Below are positions 42,050 to 51,027 of a stretch of DNA of 64,000 bases, in pieces (the first letter of the stretch is position 1; each line of letters begins with the position of its first letter). Under the pieces are notes generated by a model, which had not been told where the DNA came from, did not search any database, and saw only the letters and a list, made by a program, of their open reading frames with translations. The stretch spans positions 2,046,001 through 2,110,000 of the forward strand of contig NZ_CP180001.1 of NCBI RefSeq assembly GCF_047528295.1. The letters run 5' to 3'. A program made the position numbers and the translations under genes. The stretch is from Peptacetobacter sp900550335 (GTDB lineage: Bacteria; Bacillota; Clostridia; Peptostreptococcales; Peptostreptococcaceae).

Positions 42050-42907
42050 TTAATTTTCTTTTAAAAAATATCCAAATCCTACTGTCCCATCTCCACAGTG
42101 ACTAGCTATCGTGCATCCAACGCTGTATTCATGGAATTTAGTTATTCCTGTTCTTTTTGTAAGCTGTTCTTTTATACCTTCTAATTCCTTTTCACTACCT
42201 GTTATAGCAGCTACATGAATCTCATCATTGTATATTCTATCTTTATCTCTTTCAGCTTCTTCAAGCATCATTTCTATTGCTTTTTTCTTACCTCTAGTCT
42301 TTTTCCAAACATCAAGACCTTCTGTAGTCATTTCTATTATAGGTTTAACTCCAAAAGTACTACCTAATATAAACTGCATTCCACTACATCTTCCACCTTT
42401 ATAAAGGTAATCTAACTTATCCATTGTGAAGAATAATTTGTAGTGATGAAGAACTTTTTCTATCTCAGCTATTGTGTCTTCAACAGAATTTCCTTCTTCT
42501 AATAAATTATAAGTGTTTCTAACTAATCCACCTATTGCTCCACATAAATTTAAAGAGTCTATTATATGTATGTTTTCATTATTGTCAAACATATTCTTTG
42601 CTATCATAGCATTTGCAACTGTAGAAGATAATTTTGAAGAAAGTCCTATGTATATTATAGTATCTCCTTTTTCTACATACGGCTCAAATGCTGCGTAGAA
42701 TTCTGCTGGAGAAGGAGATGCTGTCTTAGGTAGTTCTCCTGTCTTCTTCACTATTTCTAATATTTCTTTTGTAGTTATATCTATACCTTCTTTGTATACT
42801 TCCTCACCAAAGTTTATTGTTAGAGGAATTATACCTATATTCATTCTATTTACCTCTTCTATAGGTAAGTCGCAAGTACTATCTGAAAATATTTTTATTC
42901 CTTCCAT
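42050..42907 (-). CDS. DegV family fatty-acid-binding protein
   Basis: 285 residues. IFSDSTCDLP at the N-terminus, KTASPSPAEF (~60), YIGLSSKLSSTVANA, IIDSLNLCGAIGGLVRN, YLYKGGRCSG and VKPIIEMTTEGL are the DegV motifs, and the C-terminus ends with SVGCTIASHCGDGTVGFGYF. These proteins (FakB-like) hold fatty acids for FakA kinase. Stand-alone gene with AGGACG-type ribosome region. Confidence 0.93.
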   Translation of the reverse strand: MEGIKIFSDSTCDLPIEEVNRMNIGIIPLTINFGEEVYKEGIDITTKEILEIVKKTGELPKTASPSPAEFYAAFEPYVEKGDTIIYIGLSSKLSSTVANAMIAKNMFDNNENIHIIDSLNLCGAIGGLVRNTYNLLEEGNSVEDTIAEIEKVLHHYKLFFTMDKLDYLYKGGRCSGMQFILGSTFGVKPIIEMTTEGLDVWKKTRGKKKAIEMMLEEAERDKDRIYNDEIHVAAITGSEKELEGIKEQLTKRTGITKFHEYSVGCTIASHCGDGTVGFGYFLKEN

Positions 42908-43108
42908 TACGTCCTCCCATTATATAGTCTATTTTTATAGTCCATATCTAATTTTATAGGAAATGAATATTTTATTCAATTCTTTTTAGCTTCAAATGTT
43001 AAATTTAAGCCGTTCAACCGATAAAATAACTCAAACTTTGTGTAGGTTTTTGCTTTTTATTGTAAATATTATTTATTATACATGTATCAATTATCTCTAA
43101 ATTGTAAC

Positions 43109-43771
43109 TTAATTATTATTTTTCACTTCTTTTATAATTCCAGATTCTAATCTGATTATTTTATCAGCTATTACATCACAGAATCCTATATCGTGAGTAA
43201 CTATTATTATAGCCATTCCATTCTCTTTTAATTTCTTTATAACATCGATTACATTTTGTATAGACTCTGGATCTAGTGCAGAAGTCGGCTCATCAAAACA
43301 TATTACATCTGGTTTTAACGCACAAGCTCTAGCTATTGCAACTCTCTGCTGTTGACCACCTGACAACTGGAAAGGATAATTCTCGCCTTTGTCTGCTAAG
43401 TCTACCATTTTTAAAAGCTCATTTGCCTTTTTTAATGCCTCTTCTTTATTCTCTCCAAATACATTTACAGGCGCTTCTATTATATTTTCTATAACTGTCA
43501 TATGAGGGAATAGGTTGAAGTTTTGAAATACCATTCCAATCTTACCTCTTACCTTCTTCATATCGTTGTTATTTTTAATAGACTCTCCATTTAACACAAG
43601 CTCTCCAGAATTAAACTCTTCTAATCCATTTATACATCTCATAAGAGTTGTTTTACCTGCTCCAGATTTTCCAACTACAACAGCTATCTCTCCGTCCTTT
43701 ACATCAAATGAAATATCTTTTAAAACTTCTGTATCTTTAAATTTTTTCTTTAAATTTATAACCTCTATCAT
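43109..43771 (-). CDS. Amino-acid ABC transporter ATPase
   Basis: 220 residues. Walker A VGKSGAGKTTLMR, Q-loop MVFQNFNLFPHMTVIENI, signature LSGGQQQRVAIARA, Walker B VICFDEPTSALDPE, H-loop IVTHD: the polar amino-acid (GlnQ/HisP) family. It powers import with the permease and binding protein upstream (43829-45326). The set lies behind a T-box leader with a His-type specifier. Confidence 0.93.
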   Translation of the reverse strand: MIEVINLKKKFKDTEVLKDISFDVKDGEIAVVVGKSGAGKTTLMRCINGLEEFNSGELVLNGESIKNNNDMKKVRGKIGMVFQNFNLFPHMTVIENIIEAPVNVFGENKEEALKKANELLKMVDLADKGENYPFQLSGGQQQRVAIARACALKPDVICFDEPTSALDPESIQNVIDVIKKLKENGMAIIIVTHDIGFCDVIADKIIRLESGIIKEVKNNN

Positions 43772-43828
43772 TTCGCATTCCTCCTAGTTGAAATTAAGCT
43801 CTAAACCGTAAGTTCAATATCAAAACTC

Positions 43829-44449
43829 TTAATTATAGTAAGAATATCTCTTTTCAAGTTTTTCAAATACTTTTGTAAGAATTGCTATGAATACTAAGTA
43901 GATTAAACCTGCCCATGCAAGTGGCATCAAGCTTCCTTCTCTGTTCATAGCTATCTGAGATATTCTTAATATATCGTTTAGACCTAATATGTATACAAGA
44001 GAAGTATCTTTTACAAGTGTTATTACTTCATTTGATACAGGCGCTAATACTCTTTTTACAACTTGAGGAAGTATTATTCTTTTATACATTGAAACTTTAT
44101 CAAATCCTAAAACATAAGCTGCTTCGTACTGTCCTTTGTCTATTGATTGTATTCCCCCTCTAAATATCTCTGCAAAATATGCTGTATAATTGAAGAAGAA
44201 TGCAACCGCTCCTGCTGTAAATCTATCAAATGTTATTCCTATAAGTGGAAGCCCATAGAATATAACTATCATCTGAAGAAGAAGTGGAGTACCTCTCATT
44301 ATAAGTATATAAAAAGATGTCACCTTTCTTATTATTACGTTTTTTGAAATTCTTAAAAGAGCTACTCCAATCCCAGCTGGAATTGAAAGTACTAATGTTA
44401 TTGCAAATAGCGCTACGACTATTTTTATACCTTCTATCATAATTCTCAT
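43829..44449 (-). CDS. Amino-acid ABC transporter permease
   Basis: 206 residues, about five membrane segments; the cytoplasmic coupling loop is EAAYVLGFDKVSMYKRIILPQ (EAA motif), preceded by FRGGIQSIDKGQ, as in HisM/GlnP permeases. Works as a homodimer with the ATPase. Confidence 0.93.
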   Translation of the reverse strand: MRIMIEGIKIVVALFAITLVLSIPAGIGVALLRISKNVIIRKVTSFYILIMRGTPLLLQMIVIFYGLPLIGITFDRFTAGAVAFFFNYTAYFAEIFRGGIQSIDKGQYEAAYVLGFDKVSMYKRIILPQVVKRVLAPVSNEVITLVKDTSLVYILGLNDILRISQIAMNREGSLMPLAWAGLIYLVFIAILTKVFEKLEKRYSYYN

Positions 44450-44546
44450 TCTCCTTCACTGCTTTATTTCCTTAATTAATCAATAAATCTATTCCCTTTA
44501 TTTTATATAATTTGCTTCTATATTTAACTATTCCCTTAAATGTATC

Positions 44547-45326
44547 TTATTTGAACCATTTTGCATATATTTCGTCAAATGTTCCATCATCTTTTATTTC
44601 TTTTAATGTATCATTTACCTTATCTCTTAATTCTGTGTTGTCTTTTGCAAATGCTACTACATAATCTTCTAATCCGAAGTTTTCTTCTAGTACTTTATAT
44701 TTATCTTCACCTTTCTGTGACATATAGTATCTTATTAAAACTTCATCTCCTGCTACTGCTGAAGTTCTTCCTATCTCTAAATCTCTAAGAGCTTTATCAT
44801 AAGTATCGTAAAGAACTGGTGCTCCACCTTTTAATGAACTTACAAACTCTGTATCTGCTTCTACTGCAGCCTGAGCTGTTGATTCCTGCTGAGTTCCTAC
44901 TTCTTTTCCTGCTAAATCAGCTTTCTTATTTATATTTGAATCTGCCATTGTAATTATTATCTGTTTGTTCTGAAGATATGGATCTGAATAAGAAACTATT
45001 TTCTTTCTTTCTGGGCTTAATGAATATCCATTCCATAAAACATCCACGTTACCACTGTTTAACTCTGTTTCTTTCATTGACCAATCTATTGGCTGGAACT
45101 CTACTTCCATTCCCAATCTTTTAAATGTTTCTTTTGCTAAATCAACGTCAAATCCTACTGTATTTCCATCTTCATCTAAAAATCCCATAGGTACAAATGT
45201 GTTGTCAAATCCTACGATTACCTTGTTATCTGCACTTCCACTATCTTTTGATGAACAAGCTGTCATCCCTAATACCATTACCATTGCTGCAAATACTACC
45301 ATCACTTTTCTTAATAATTTTTTCAT
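44547..45326 (-). CDS. Amino-acid ABC transporter substrate-binding lipoprotein
   Basis: 259 residues. Signal peptide with lipobox (VLGMTAC, Cys25); mature part is SBP_bac_3: VIVGFDNTFVPMGFLDEDGNTVGFDVDLAKETFKRLGMEVEFQPIDWS, GKEVGTQQESTAQAA, GLEDYVVAFAKDN. First gene of the transporter operon behind the T-box. All Gln codons I checked are CAG. Confidence 0.94.
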   Translation of the reverse strand: MKKLLRKVMVVFAAMVMVLGMTACSSKDSGSADNKVIVGFDNTFVPMGFLDEDGNTVGFDVDLAKETFKRLGMEVEFQPIDWSMKETELNSGNVDVLWNGYSLSPERKKIVSYSDPYLQNKQIIITMADSNINKKADLAGKEVGTQQESTAQAAVEADTEFVSSLKGGAPVLYDTYDKALRDLEIGRTSAVAGDEVLIRYYMSQKGEDKYKVLEENFGLEDYVVAFAKDNTELRDKVNDTLKEIKDDGTFDEIYAKWFK

Positions 45327-45455
45327 TTTCGTTTCCTCCTGTAATTATATTTTTTATTCTTGCAGTTATGCAAATATTCAGAAAACCTTTCTTGTGATAA
45401 TTCTCAGATTTAACTCCACTTTCATTCAAGCAGTTTCTATTTTTAGGTAAATAAA

Positions 45456-45758
45456 AACTCCCGCACTCTAGCTAAGCTAGAGGACGGGAGTATTAATTCC
45501 GTGGTTCCACCTCTCTTCACTAGTACCTCACGATACTAGCCTCATAGAGTACAGTCTTATTAAAAGACGATACCCTTGTACGATAACGGGTACTACCGTA
45601 GCAGCCTACATGAACTTTCTTTCTCGGTGCTATGCTCTGAGATGTGTTCGATAATTAGTTCTTGATTTCTCACACCAACCGAAATCTCTCTGAAAAGACT
45701 TTACTATCTACTATTTCTCTTCTTCGCTTTATCTGATTATTTACTCTGCTTTGTTATG
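45456..45758 (-). promoter_or_regulatory. T-box leader, specifier CAC (His)
   Basis: On the minus strand: stem I with AGTA motif, AGAGAG bulge and GGTTGGTG region (about 45740-45665), specifier loop GAA-CAC-A (CAC at 45644-45646) bounded by GATA/TATC and GAGA/TCTC helices, the T-box core GGTGGAACCACGG (45499-45511), and a terminator ACTCCCG.../...CGGGAGT followed by TTTTT (45456-45490). Uncharged tRNA(His) binding would favour antitermination, which fits a histidine or related uptake system. Reading ACA (Thr) or ATC (Ile) would need a shifted loop. Confidence 0.85.
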
Positions 45759-45764
45759 TTTATT

Positions 45765-45793
45765 ATTCTATACCAGAATAAAAATAAAGTCAA
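45765..45793 (-). promoter_or_regulatory. Promoter of the T-box leader
   Basis: TTGACT (45788-45793), 17 bp, TAGAAT (45765-45770) on the minus strand, seven bases before the leader. Confidence 0.8.
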
Positions 45794-45866
45794 CATATTT
45801 TTTGAACTTTTAAAATAATTGACTTTATTTTTGCATCATCTTTCATTTTTAAATCTTTTTGTAAAT

Positions 45867-47162
45867 TTAATTCCACGGAACAACTTCTACTTCTCCAAAA
45901 GACCTTTCTTTTAGTCTGTTTGAATATTCTCCCTTGTACCCAATTATATATAATATCGCCAATTCTATATAATGAATACCTATTACAAGTATATTCCAAA
46001 TATCTTCAGCAGATAAAAATACTTTGTTTCTTCTCTTACTTGGATGGACAATCTTATTTCTGTAATAACTTATAAGATCTATACCATCTGCAAACTCTTC
46101 TCTTATTTCATCTGAGAAAATCTCCATCTCATCTCCTCCAAATGGAATATTGCAGATTTGAAGTAACATTCTTATATTTTTAGAAGCTGAATTCTTATCA
46201 AACTCTGTATCTGTAAGCGTCTTAGTTTTTTCTACTAGTACTACATAAGATAGCGACTCCAATGCTATTTGAACAGATATTATATCATTATCCATAGTTA
46301 AGTTATTTAAAGACTCTATATACCAATCCACAGCGTTTTTAATAGCTGGACCATAGTAGAAATCCTCCAATCTCCTGCACATAAGAGATAAATACTTTTC
46401 ATAATTTCTATAATTTGTAAGCGTATCTGTCCAAGTAGGTAAAAATGTAAACGGCGTTACCATTCCACTATTCCAAGCTCTGTAAACCTCGTTTTCATCC
46501 TGATATCCCCTTATACCTGAAAAAGATACATATCTTCCACAAGCAAAACTAAAGGCTGTACAAATCCTATCTAAAAGCCCCATTATATTATTTGTCTTAA
46601 ACAATGTACCGTCTTTCTTTCTTATCCTACCTACATGAGTTGTAACTGTACCTGATTTTTCGATAAGCTCTTCGTAAAACTCTCTTCTGTAGTCGTACCT
46701 TTTATCAATCGTTATTAAATATCCATTTAGCTCAAACTCTAATCTCCCTGCAAATACTTTTTCTTTTGTCTTTATAAGTTTTCCAGGTATCTTATCTATA
46801 TTTAATAAATCAAAATCTACATAGCTTACATAAGAGTTTTTAGACTTTATACAATCATTGTTAATATATCCCTCTACTGATGTTTCGTTTATTCTTCTTA
46901 TTGTCGCCGATGAAAGTTTGTATCCATGTATCTCTAAAACAGCATCGTCCAAACTGCACTCTTCTAAACTATCATCTGCTGTCGATACTATTCTAGCTTT
47001 AAATGTTATCGCTGATGGAGAAGATGGTTTTAAAAATATCTTTCCATTGCATTTATATTTTTTATCTAAATATACACAAAATCTTCCATCATAGACTACG
47101 ATATCTTCATTGATTCCATATTCCATATTAGGGGACAATATCGCATCATTTACTGATTTCAA
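45867..47162 (-). CDS. Stand-alone protein with a C-terminal HEPN-like Rx4H motif
   Basis: About 431 residues from TTG 47162, eight bases after AGGAG (GTG at 47171 is in frame but abuts that site). The N-terminal half is beta-rich, as in ApeA-type N domains; the C-terminal half is helical and ends with DLISYYRNKIVHPSKRRNK, where R-N-K-I-V-H is the Rx4H motif of HEPN ribonucleases. The overall plan resembles ApeA/HEPN anti-phage proteins, a similarity of layout only. No toxin-antitoxin partner adjoins it. Its Gln codons are mixed CAA/CAG. Confidence 0.6.
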   Translation of the reverse strand: MKSVNDAILSPNMEYGINEDIVVYDGRFCVYLDKKYKCNGKIFLKPSSPSAITFKARIVSTADDSLEECSLDDAVLEIHGYKLSSATIRRINETSVEGYINNDCIKSKNSYVSYVDFDLLNIDKIPGKLIKTKEKVFAGRLEFELNGYLITIDKRYDYRREFYEELIEKSGTVTTHVGRIRKKDGTLFKTNNIMGLLDRICTAFSFACGRYVSFSGIRGYQDENEVYRAWNSGMVTPFTFLPTWTDTLTNYRNYEKYLSLMCRRLEDFYYGPAIKNAVDWYIESLNNLTMDNDIISVQIALESLSYVVLVEKTKTLTDTEFDKNSASKNIRMLLQICNIPFGGDEMEIFSDEIREEFADGIDLISYYRNKIVHPSKRRNKVFLSAEDIWNILVIGIHYIELAILYIIGYKGEYSNRLKERSFGEVEVVPWN

Positions 47163-47335
47163 ATTTATCACTCCTCGTATAATATGTTTAAATTAAGGAT
47201 TACACCCTTACTTTTTCTTTATTTCATATATATTTAATTATATATTATCACTTATTTTTTTTAAAGTCGTTAAACTAATTTAAGCTACTTAATAATTACT
47301 GACTTATACTCTCTGATAGAGATTTCAAACTAAAA

Positions 47336-47371
47336 AATGGGACTGTTGCAATTTATACAACAGTCCCATTT
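47336..47371 (-). terminator. Terminator after the ABC ATPase gene
   Basis: Stem AATGGGACTGTTG/CAACAGTCCCATT with a 9-base loop; on the minus strand TTTTTT follows. It marks the left end of the peptide-natural-product locus. The 47172-47335 gap shows nothing else. Confidence 0.88.
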
Positions 47372-47395
47372 GACATTATTTCGATGTTTTGAATA

Positions 47396-48106
47396 CTATT
47401 TATTTTCCTTTAAATCATTTGTATCCTTTATTATCTTTCCATCGCTTATAGTTATTATTCTATCTGCAGTTTCAGCTATTTCTTGGTTGTGTGTTATCAT
47501 AACCAATGTCCGTTTAAATTCCTTTACTGTATCACTTAAAAGATCCATAACCTCTTGAGTAGTCTTTGAATCCAGATTACCAGTTGGCTCATCGGCAAAT
47601 ATTATCGCAGGTTTGTTTGAAAGTGCTCTAGCTATTGCAACCCTCTGCTGCTGTCCTCCTGATAGCTCATTTGGGAATTTTTTTATCTGATCTGTAAGTC
47701 CCACAGCTTTTATTATTCTATCTATATATACTTTATCTTCTTTTCCACCATCTAAAAGTATTGGCAGTACAATATTATCGTATACATTTATTACTGGTAT
47801 AAGGTTGAAACTCTGGAATATAAATCCAAATTTTTTACGTCTTATTTTTGATAGTTCGTTATCATTGTAATCATATAGACTTTTTGTTCCAAGCTTTACT
47901 TCTCCACTTGTTGGTTTGTCTAACCCTGCCATACAATGAAGTAATGTACTCTTTCCAGAACCAGAAGCTCCGATTATAGAAGTAAATTTCCCTTTTTCTA
48001 TTTTTAAATCAATTCCGTCTACAGCTCTAACAAGACTTTCATCTTTACCATAGTATTTTTTCAAATTACAAACTTCTAAGCTTTCTACTAAATTTAAATC
48101 TTTCAT
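47396..48106 (-). CDS. ABC ATPase of MacB/LolD/BceA type (peptide self-protection or export)
   Basis: 236 residues. Walker A GASGSGKSTLLH, Q-loop FIFQSFNLIPVINVYDNI, signature LSGGQQQRVAIARA, Walker B AIIFADEPTGNLDSKT, H-loop ITHNQ. ATPases of this family pair with FtsX-type permeases such as those at 48232, 58447 and 62868. It is the only lone ATPase in the window, so it may serve all of them. It has its own LytTR-type promoter (48159-48227). Confidence 0.93.
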   Translation of the reverse strand: MKDLNLVESLEVCNLKKYYGKDESLVRAVDGIDLKIEKGKFTSIIGASGSGKSTLLHCMAGLDKPTSGEVKLGTKSLYDYNDNELSKIRRKKFGFIFQSFNLIPVINVYDNIVLPILLDGGKEDKVYIDRIIKAVGLTDQIKKFPNELSGGQQQRVAIARALSNKPAIIFADEPTGNLDSKTTQEVMDLLSDTVKEFKRTLVMITHNQEIAETADRIITISDGKIIKDTNDLKENK

Positions 48107-48158
48107 AACGGATTTTCCTTTCTATATAAGTATTGTTGATATATATATCTATATATTT

Positions 48159-48227
48159 AAATTATCACTTTAAATATTTAAAAACAATAGATTTGGTCTG
48201 AACGGTAGGAAAAACGTCCCGAATGGT
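48159..48227 (-). promoter_or_regulatory. LytTR-type promoter P1 (ABC ATPase)
   Basis: On the minus strand: ACCATTCGG (48219-48227) and ACCGTTCAG (48198-48206), 21 bp start to start, then TTGTTT (48182-48187), 17 bp, TAATTT (48159-48164). Same plan as 50864-50931 and 61535-61603, so very likely bound by the LytTR regulator encoded at 52461. Confidence 0.85.
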
Positions 48228-48231
48228 AAGT

Positions 48232-50841
48232 TTATGAATCTATATCTCTCATACCATCTGATATTTCTTTGTTTTTAAAATCTCTGTTTGCTAATTTTAC
48301 TGCTATTATACAAGTAGCTAATGTAACAACAGCAAATATTATCGCTTGTGGATATGGGAATGTAAAGTCCATAAAATGTTCTATTCCAAAGTTTGTATAT
48401 GCATTATTGTTCCATTCCACATATTTCACAAGTTTATATGTAGCTAATGCTATTCCAGATACTATACTTAATACTGCATATGTTATTGCTTCGAACATAT
48501 TCATTCTATTCATATCCTTAGCAGACATTCCTAAAGCTCTCATTGTAAATATCTCTTTTCTTCTTTCCATTAAGTTAGATTTAACTGTACAGAATATACT
48601 TATTGCTGCAATCATAAGTACTAAAGTTATGTTTATCATGCTTTTTCTGAACACTTCTTTTTTAGAATTATTCTGAATATTGGCAAAACCTACTTTTAAA
48701 GCTATACTTCCTGGTATATTTTGTGTTATATATTCTTCTACTTTACGATTTGCTTTTTCATTTTCAAAGCTTTCATAATCTACAGTCAAGTTATTATATG
48801 CTTTAAATCCTAAAAGTTCTTTCATATTATCTTCAGATGTTATAACCTCAAATTTATATGGCATTAGTGCATCACCATAAGACATCCAATCAGGTTTTAA
48901 AATAGCTGCTACTCTTACTTTTACATTTTTCTTTTCTATTTTATCTCCATTATGGTATTTTACACCAATATCGATTATATCCCCTTGTTTTAAATCTTTA
49001 AATATCTTTTTCTGAGTACTAGTTTTTATCATATCATAAAAACTATTGTACACAGCCACATTTATATATCCATCAGTTTTTGTTTCTAATTCTTCAGCAG
49101 TCTTTCCATCTAGCATATATGGTTCAACATATTTCTTTAATCCTTGATTACTATAAAATCTAAGATGATTTTCACATTCTACTTTTTTGTCACCTTCTAA
49201 ACCGTAATAATCTATAAATGCTTTTTCAACATTTTTCTTATCTGCTACAAATGTAGATGTTCCATTATATGATGGATTTACTACTTTTACTCCATCCATA
49301 TTTCTTATTTTTTCTATTTTTTCATCTGGTATTTTGTATGTTTCTGGGTCATTTGCTATACCTATAGAAGTTTCTACATCATATTTATAATATATTGTTC
49401 TTATCTTATCATTTACCTCTTCTTCTATACTAGAAAAAGTATACATTATTAAATATCCACAAAGTGTTATTGTAAGTATTGATACAAGAGTTCTAGTCTT
49501 TTTAATCCAAAGATTTCTAATTCCCATATATCTAAATATTCCGAATTTATCTTGAATAAACTTTCCTATTTTAGATTGCTTTTCTCTTTTTTTGTGTTTT
49601 GTAGAGTTAGATATAGCTTCCATACATCCTACTCTACCAATTCTAATAACTGGAATTATTGTAGCTAAAACTATTGCCAATATAGATATATTTGCTGTTT
49701 TCATAATTACATCTTTATCAATGTGTAGATTAGGGCTAATTCCTATCTCGTTCAATAAAGGATCTTTAAAAATAATTAATCCTAATTTTGTTATACCAAG
49801 CCCTAATACAATTCCTATAATTGTTCCAAATACTGCAAGAAGTATAGATTGATATACTACCATAAATCTTATATCTCTTTTCCTTGCTCCAATAAGTCTT
49901 AGCATACTTATTTCTCTAAGATATTCACTCCATATTATATTCATCATATTAAATACTAAAAGTATAACTGTTATTATCAAAACTATATTATTTGAATTAA
50001 TTTCTTTCATATCCTTTAATAGATACACTGAAAAACATTCTGATAAATAATTTGAATTTGGATTTATTGTTAATCTTCCAAGATTGTAATCTTTTAACAA
50101 TTCTTCTGCTTTATTAGTAGCAACCAATTCATTTCCTTTAAATCTAAGTATGATATCATATGTTAATGCTTCCTGTGGTATTATACTTTGCCCTTCAAAA
50201 TCTCCGTATGTATAAGAAATTCCTCTTTTTTGCTCAGCACCTGTACTTGAACTACTTATAGTCCTTGCTTCTTTATACGTCCTTTTTACTGTTCCAACTA
50301 CTTTAAAACTCTTATTTTCTGAATATAACTTTTTCTCACCACTTGGTAGAGTGTATTCTTTTCTAAGCTCAAAAGATATTGTCTTTCCTATTGGGTTACC
50401 TGATACTCCTAAATTTTTAGCACTTTCTTCATCTAATACTATTTCGTCGTTATTTTTAGGTTTTCTTCCTTCCAGCACTTGTGCCTTTCTATCAAAGAAA
50501 TTCATAGGATTATCATTCTCTCCATTAAATGATTTTAATTCTACTCTTGTTCCATTTTCTTTATTTATTAAAAATCCTAAGTTTTGTACATTGTCCCTGT
50601 ATCCTACTCTATTATCATTTTCTACCTTTTCTAACTTTTCTTTGCTAATATCTACATACTCACAATGATAATCTCCATAAGACTTTTTAAATGCTTCCAT
50701 TCTATTATATTTTTGAGATACTTCAAGCATATCCATAGAAATCATAAATGCTACTGTAGCTATTACCATGATAAACATCATCAAAGTCCTTGATTTATTC
50801 TTCTTCATATATAAAGAAGATAACTTTCTATATATTTTCAT
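48232..50841 (-). CDS. Two-domain FtsX-type ABC permease, copy 1
   Basis: 869 residues from ATG 50841 (GGAGAG ten bases before; an in-frame GTG at 50850 is too close). Eight membrane segments: one at ~18-38, three at ~285-405, one near 450-475 and three at ~735-865. They enclose two large extracellular domains (~40-280 and ~475-730). FtsX motifs IIWSEYLREISMLRLIGARKRDIRFM and ERRKEIFTMRALGMSAKDMN mark both repeats. It has the plan of permeases for antimicrobial peptide resistance or lipid/peptide extraction. Closely similar to the copies at 58447 and 62868. Confidence 0.92.
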   Translation of the reverse strand: MKIYRKLSSLYMKKNKSRTLMMFIMVIATVAFMISMDMLEVSQKYNRMEAFKKSYGDYHCEYVDISKEKLEKVENDNRVGYRDNVQNLGFLINKENGTRVELKSFNGENDNPMNFFDRKAQVLEGRKPKNNDEIVLDEESAKNLGVSGNPIGKTISFELRKEYTLPSGEKKLYSENKSFKVVGTVKRTYKEARTISSSSTGAEQKRGISYTYGDFEGQSIIPQEALTYDIILRFKGNELVATNKAEELLKDYNLGRLTINPNSNYLSECFSVYLLKDMKEINSNNIVLIITVILLVFNMMNIIWSEYLREISMLRLIGARKRDIRFMVVYQSILLAVFGTIIGIVLGLGITKLGLIIFKDPLLNEIGISPNLHIDKDVIMKTANISILAIVLATIIPVIRIGRVGCMEAISNSTKHKKREKQSKIGKFIQDKFGIFRYMGIRNLWIKKTRTLVSILTITLCGYLIMYTFSSIEEEVNDKIRTIYYKYDVETSIGIANDPETYKIPDEKIEKIRNMDGVKVVNPSYNGTSTFVADKKNVEKAFIDYYGLEGDKKVECENHLRFYSNQGLKKYVEPYMLDGKTAEELETKTDGYINVAVYNSFYDMIKTSTQKKIFKDLKQGDIIDIGVKYHNGDKIEKKNVKVRVAAILKPDWMSYGDALMPYKFEVITSEDNMKELLGFKAYNNLTVDYESFENEKANRKVEEYITQNIPGSIALKVGFANIQNNSKKEVFRKSMINITLVLMIAAISIFCTVKSNLMERRKEIFTMRALGMSAKDMNRMNMFEAITYAVLSIVSGIALATYKLVKYVEWNNNAYTNFGIEHFMDFTFPYPQAIIFAVVTLATCIIAVKLANRDFKNKEISDGMRDIDS

Positions 50842-50863
50842 AACAATCACTCTCCTTTTTTAT

Positions 50864-50931
50864 AAAATAACATTTTTAAAATTCATAAACAATAGATTTT
50901 GACGAGTGGTATTAAATATGGAGTGAATGGC
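50864..50931 (-). promoter_or_regulatory. LytTR-type promoter P2 (FtsX copy 1)
   Basis: GCCATTCAC (50923-50931) and ACCACTCGT (50902-50910), 21 bp start to start, then TTGTTT (50887-50892), 17 bp, TATTTT (50864-50869). The second repeat is the weakest of the six half sites. Confidence 0.8.
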
Positions 50932-50967
50932 AATCTTTTTATCTTTACAAGATTAAAACAAAAAAAT

Positions 50968-51006
50968 AAGAGCATCCGTATCAATAATTTGATACAAATA
51001 CTCTTT
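50968..51006 (-). terminator. Terminator after the kinase gene
   Basis: Imperfect stem AAGAGCATCCGTATCA against TGATACAAATACTCTT; on the minus strand ATTTTTTTG follows. Confidence 0.75.
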
Positions 51007-51027
51007 TTATTTACAGAGCTTATAAAC

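Noticed and set aside
47396..50841. Simple bacitracin-type BceAB resistance pair
   Set aside because: The permease has two FtsX repeats and two large outer domains in ~870 residues, longer than BceB, and it is controlled with the RiPP operon, not by a BceRS-type kinase.
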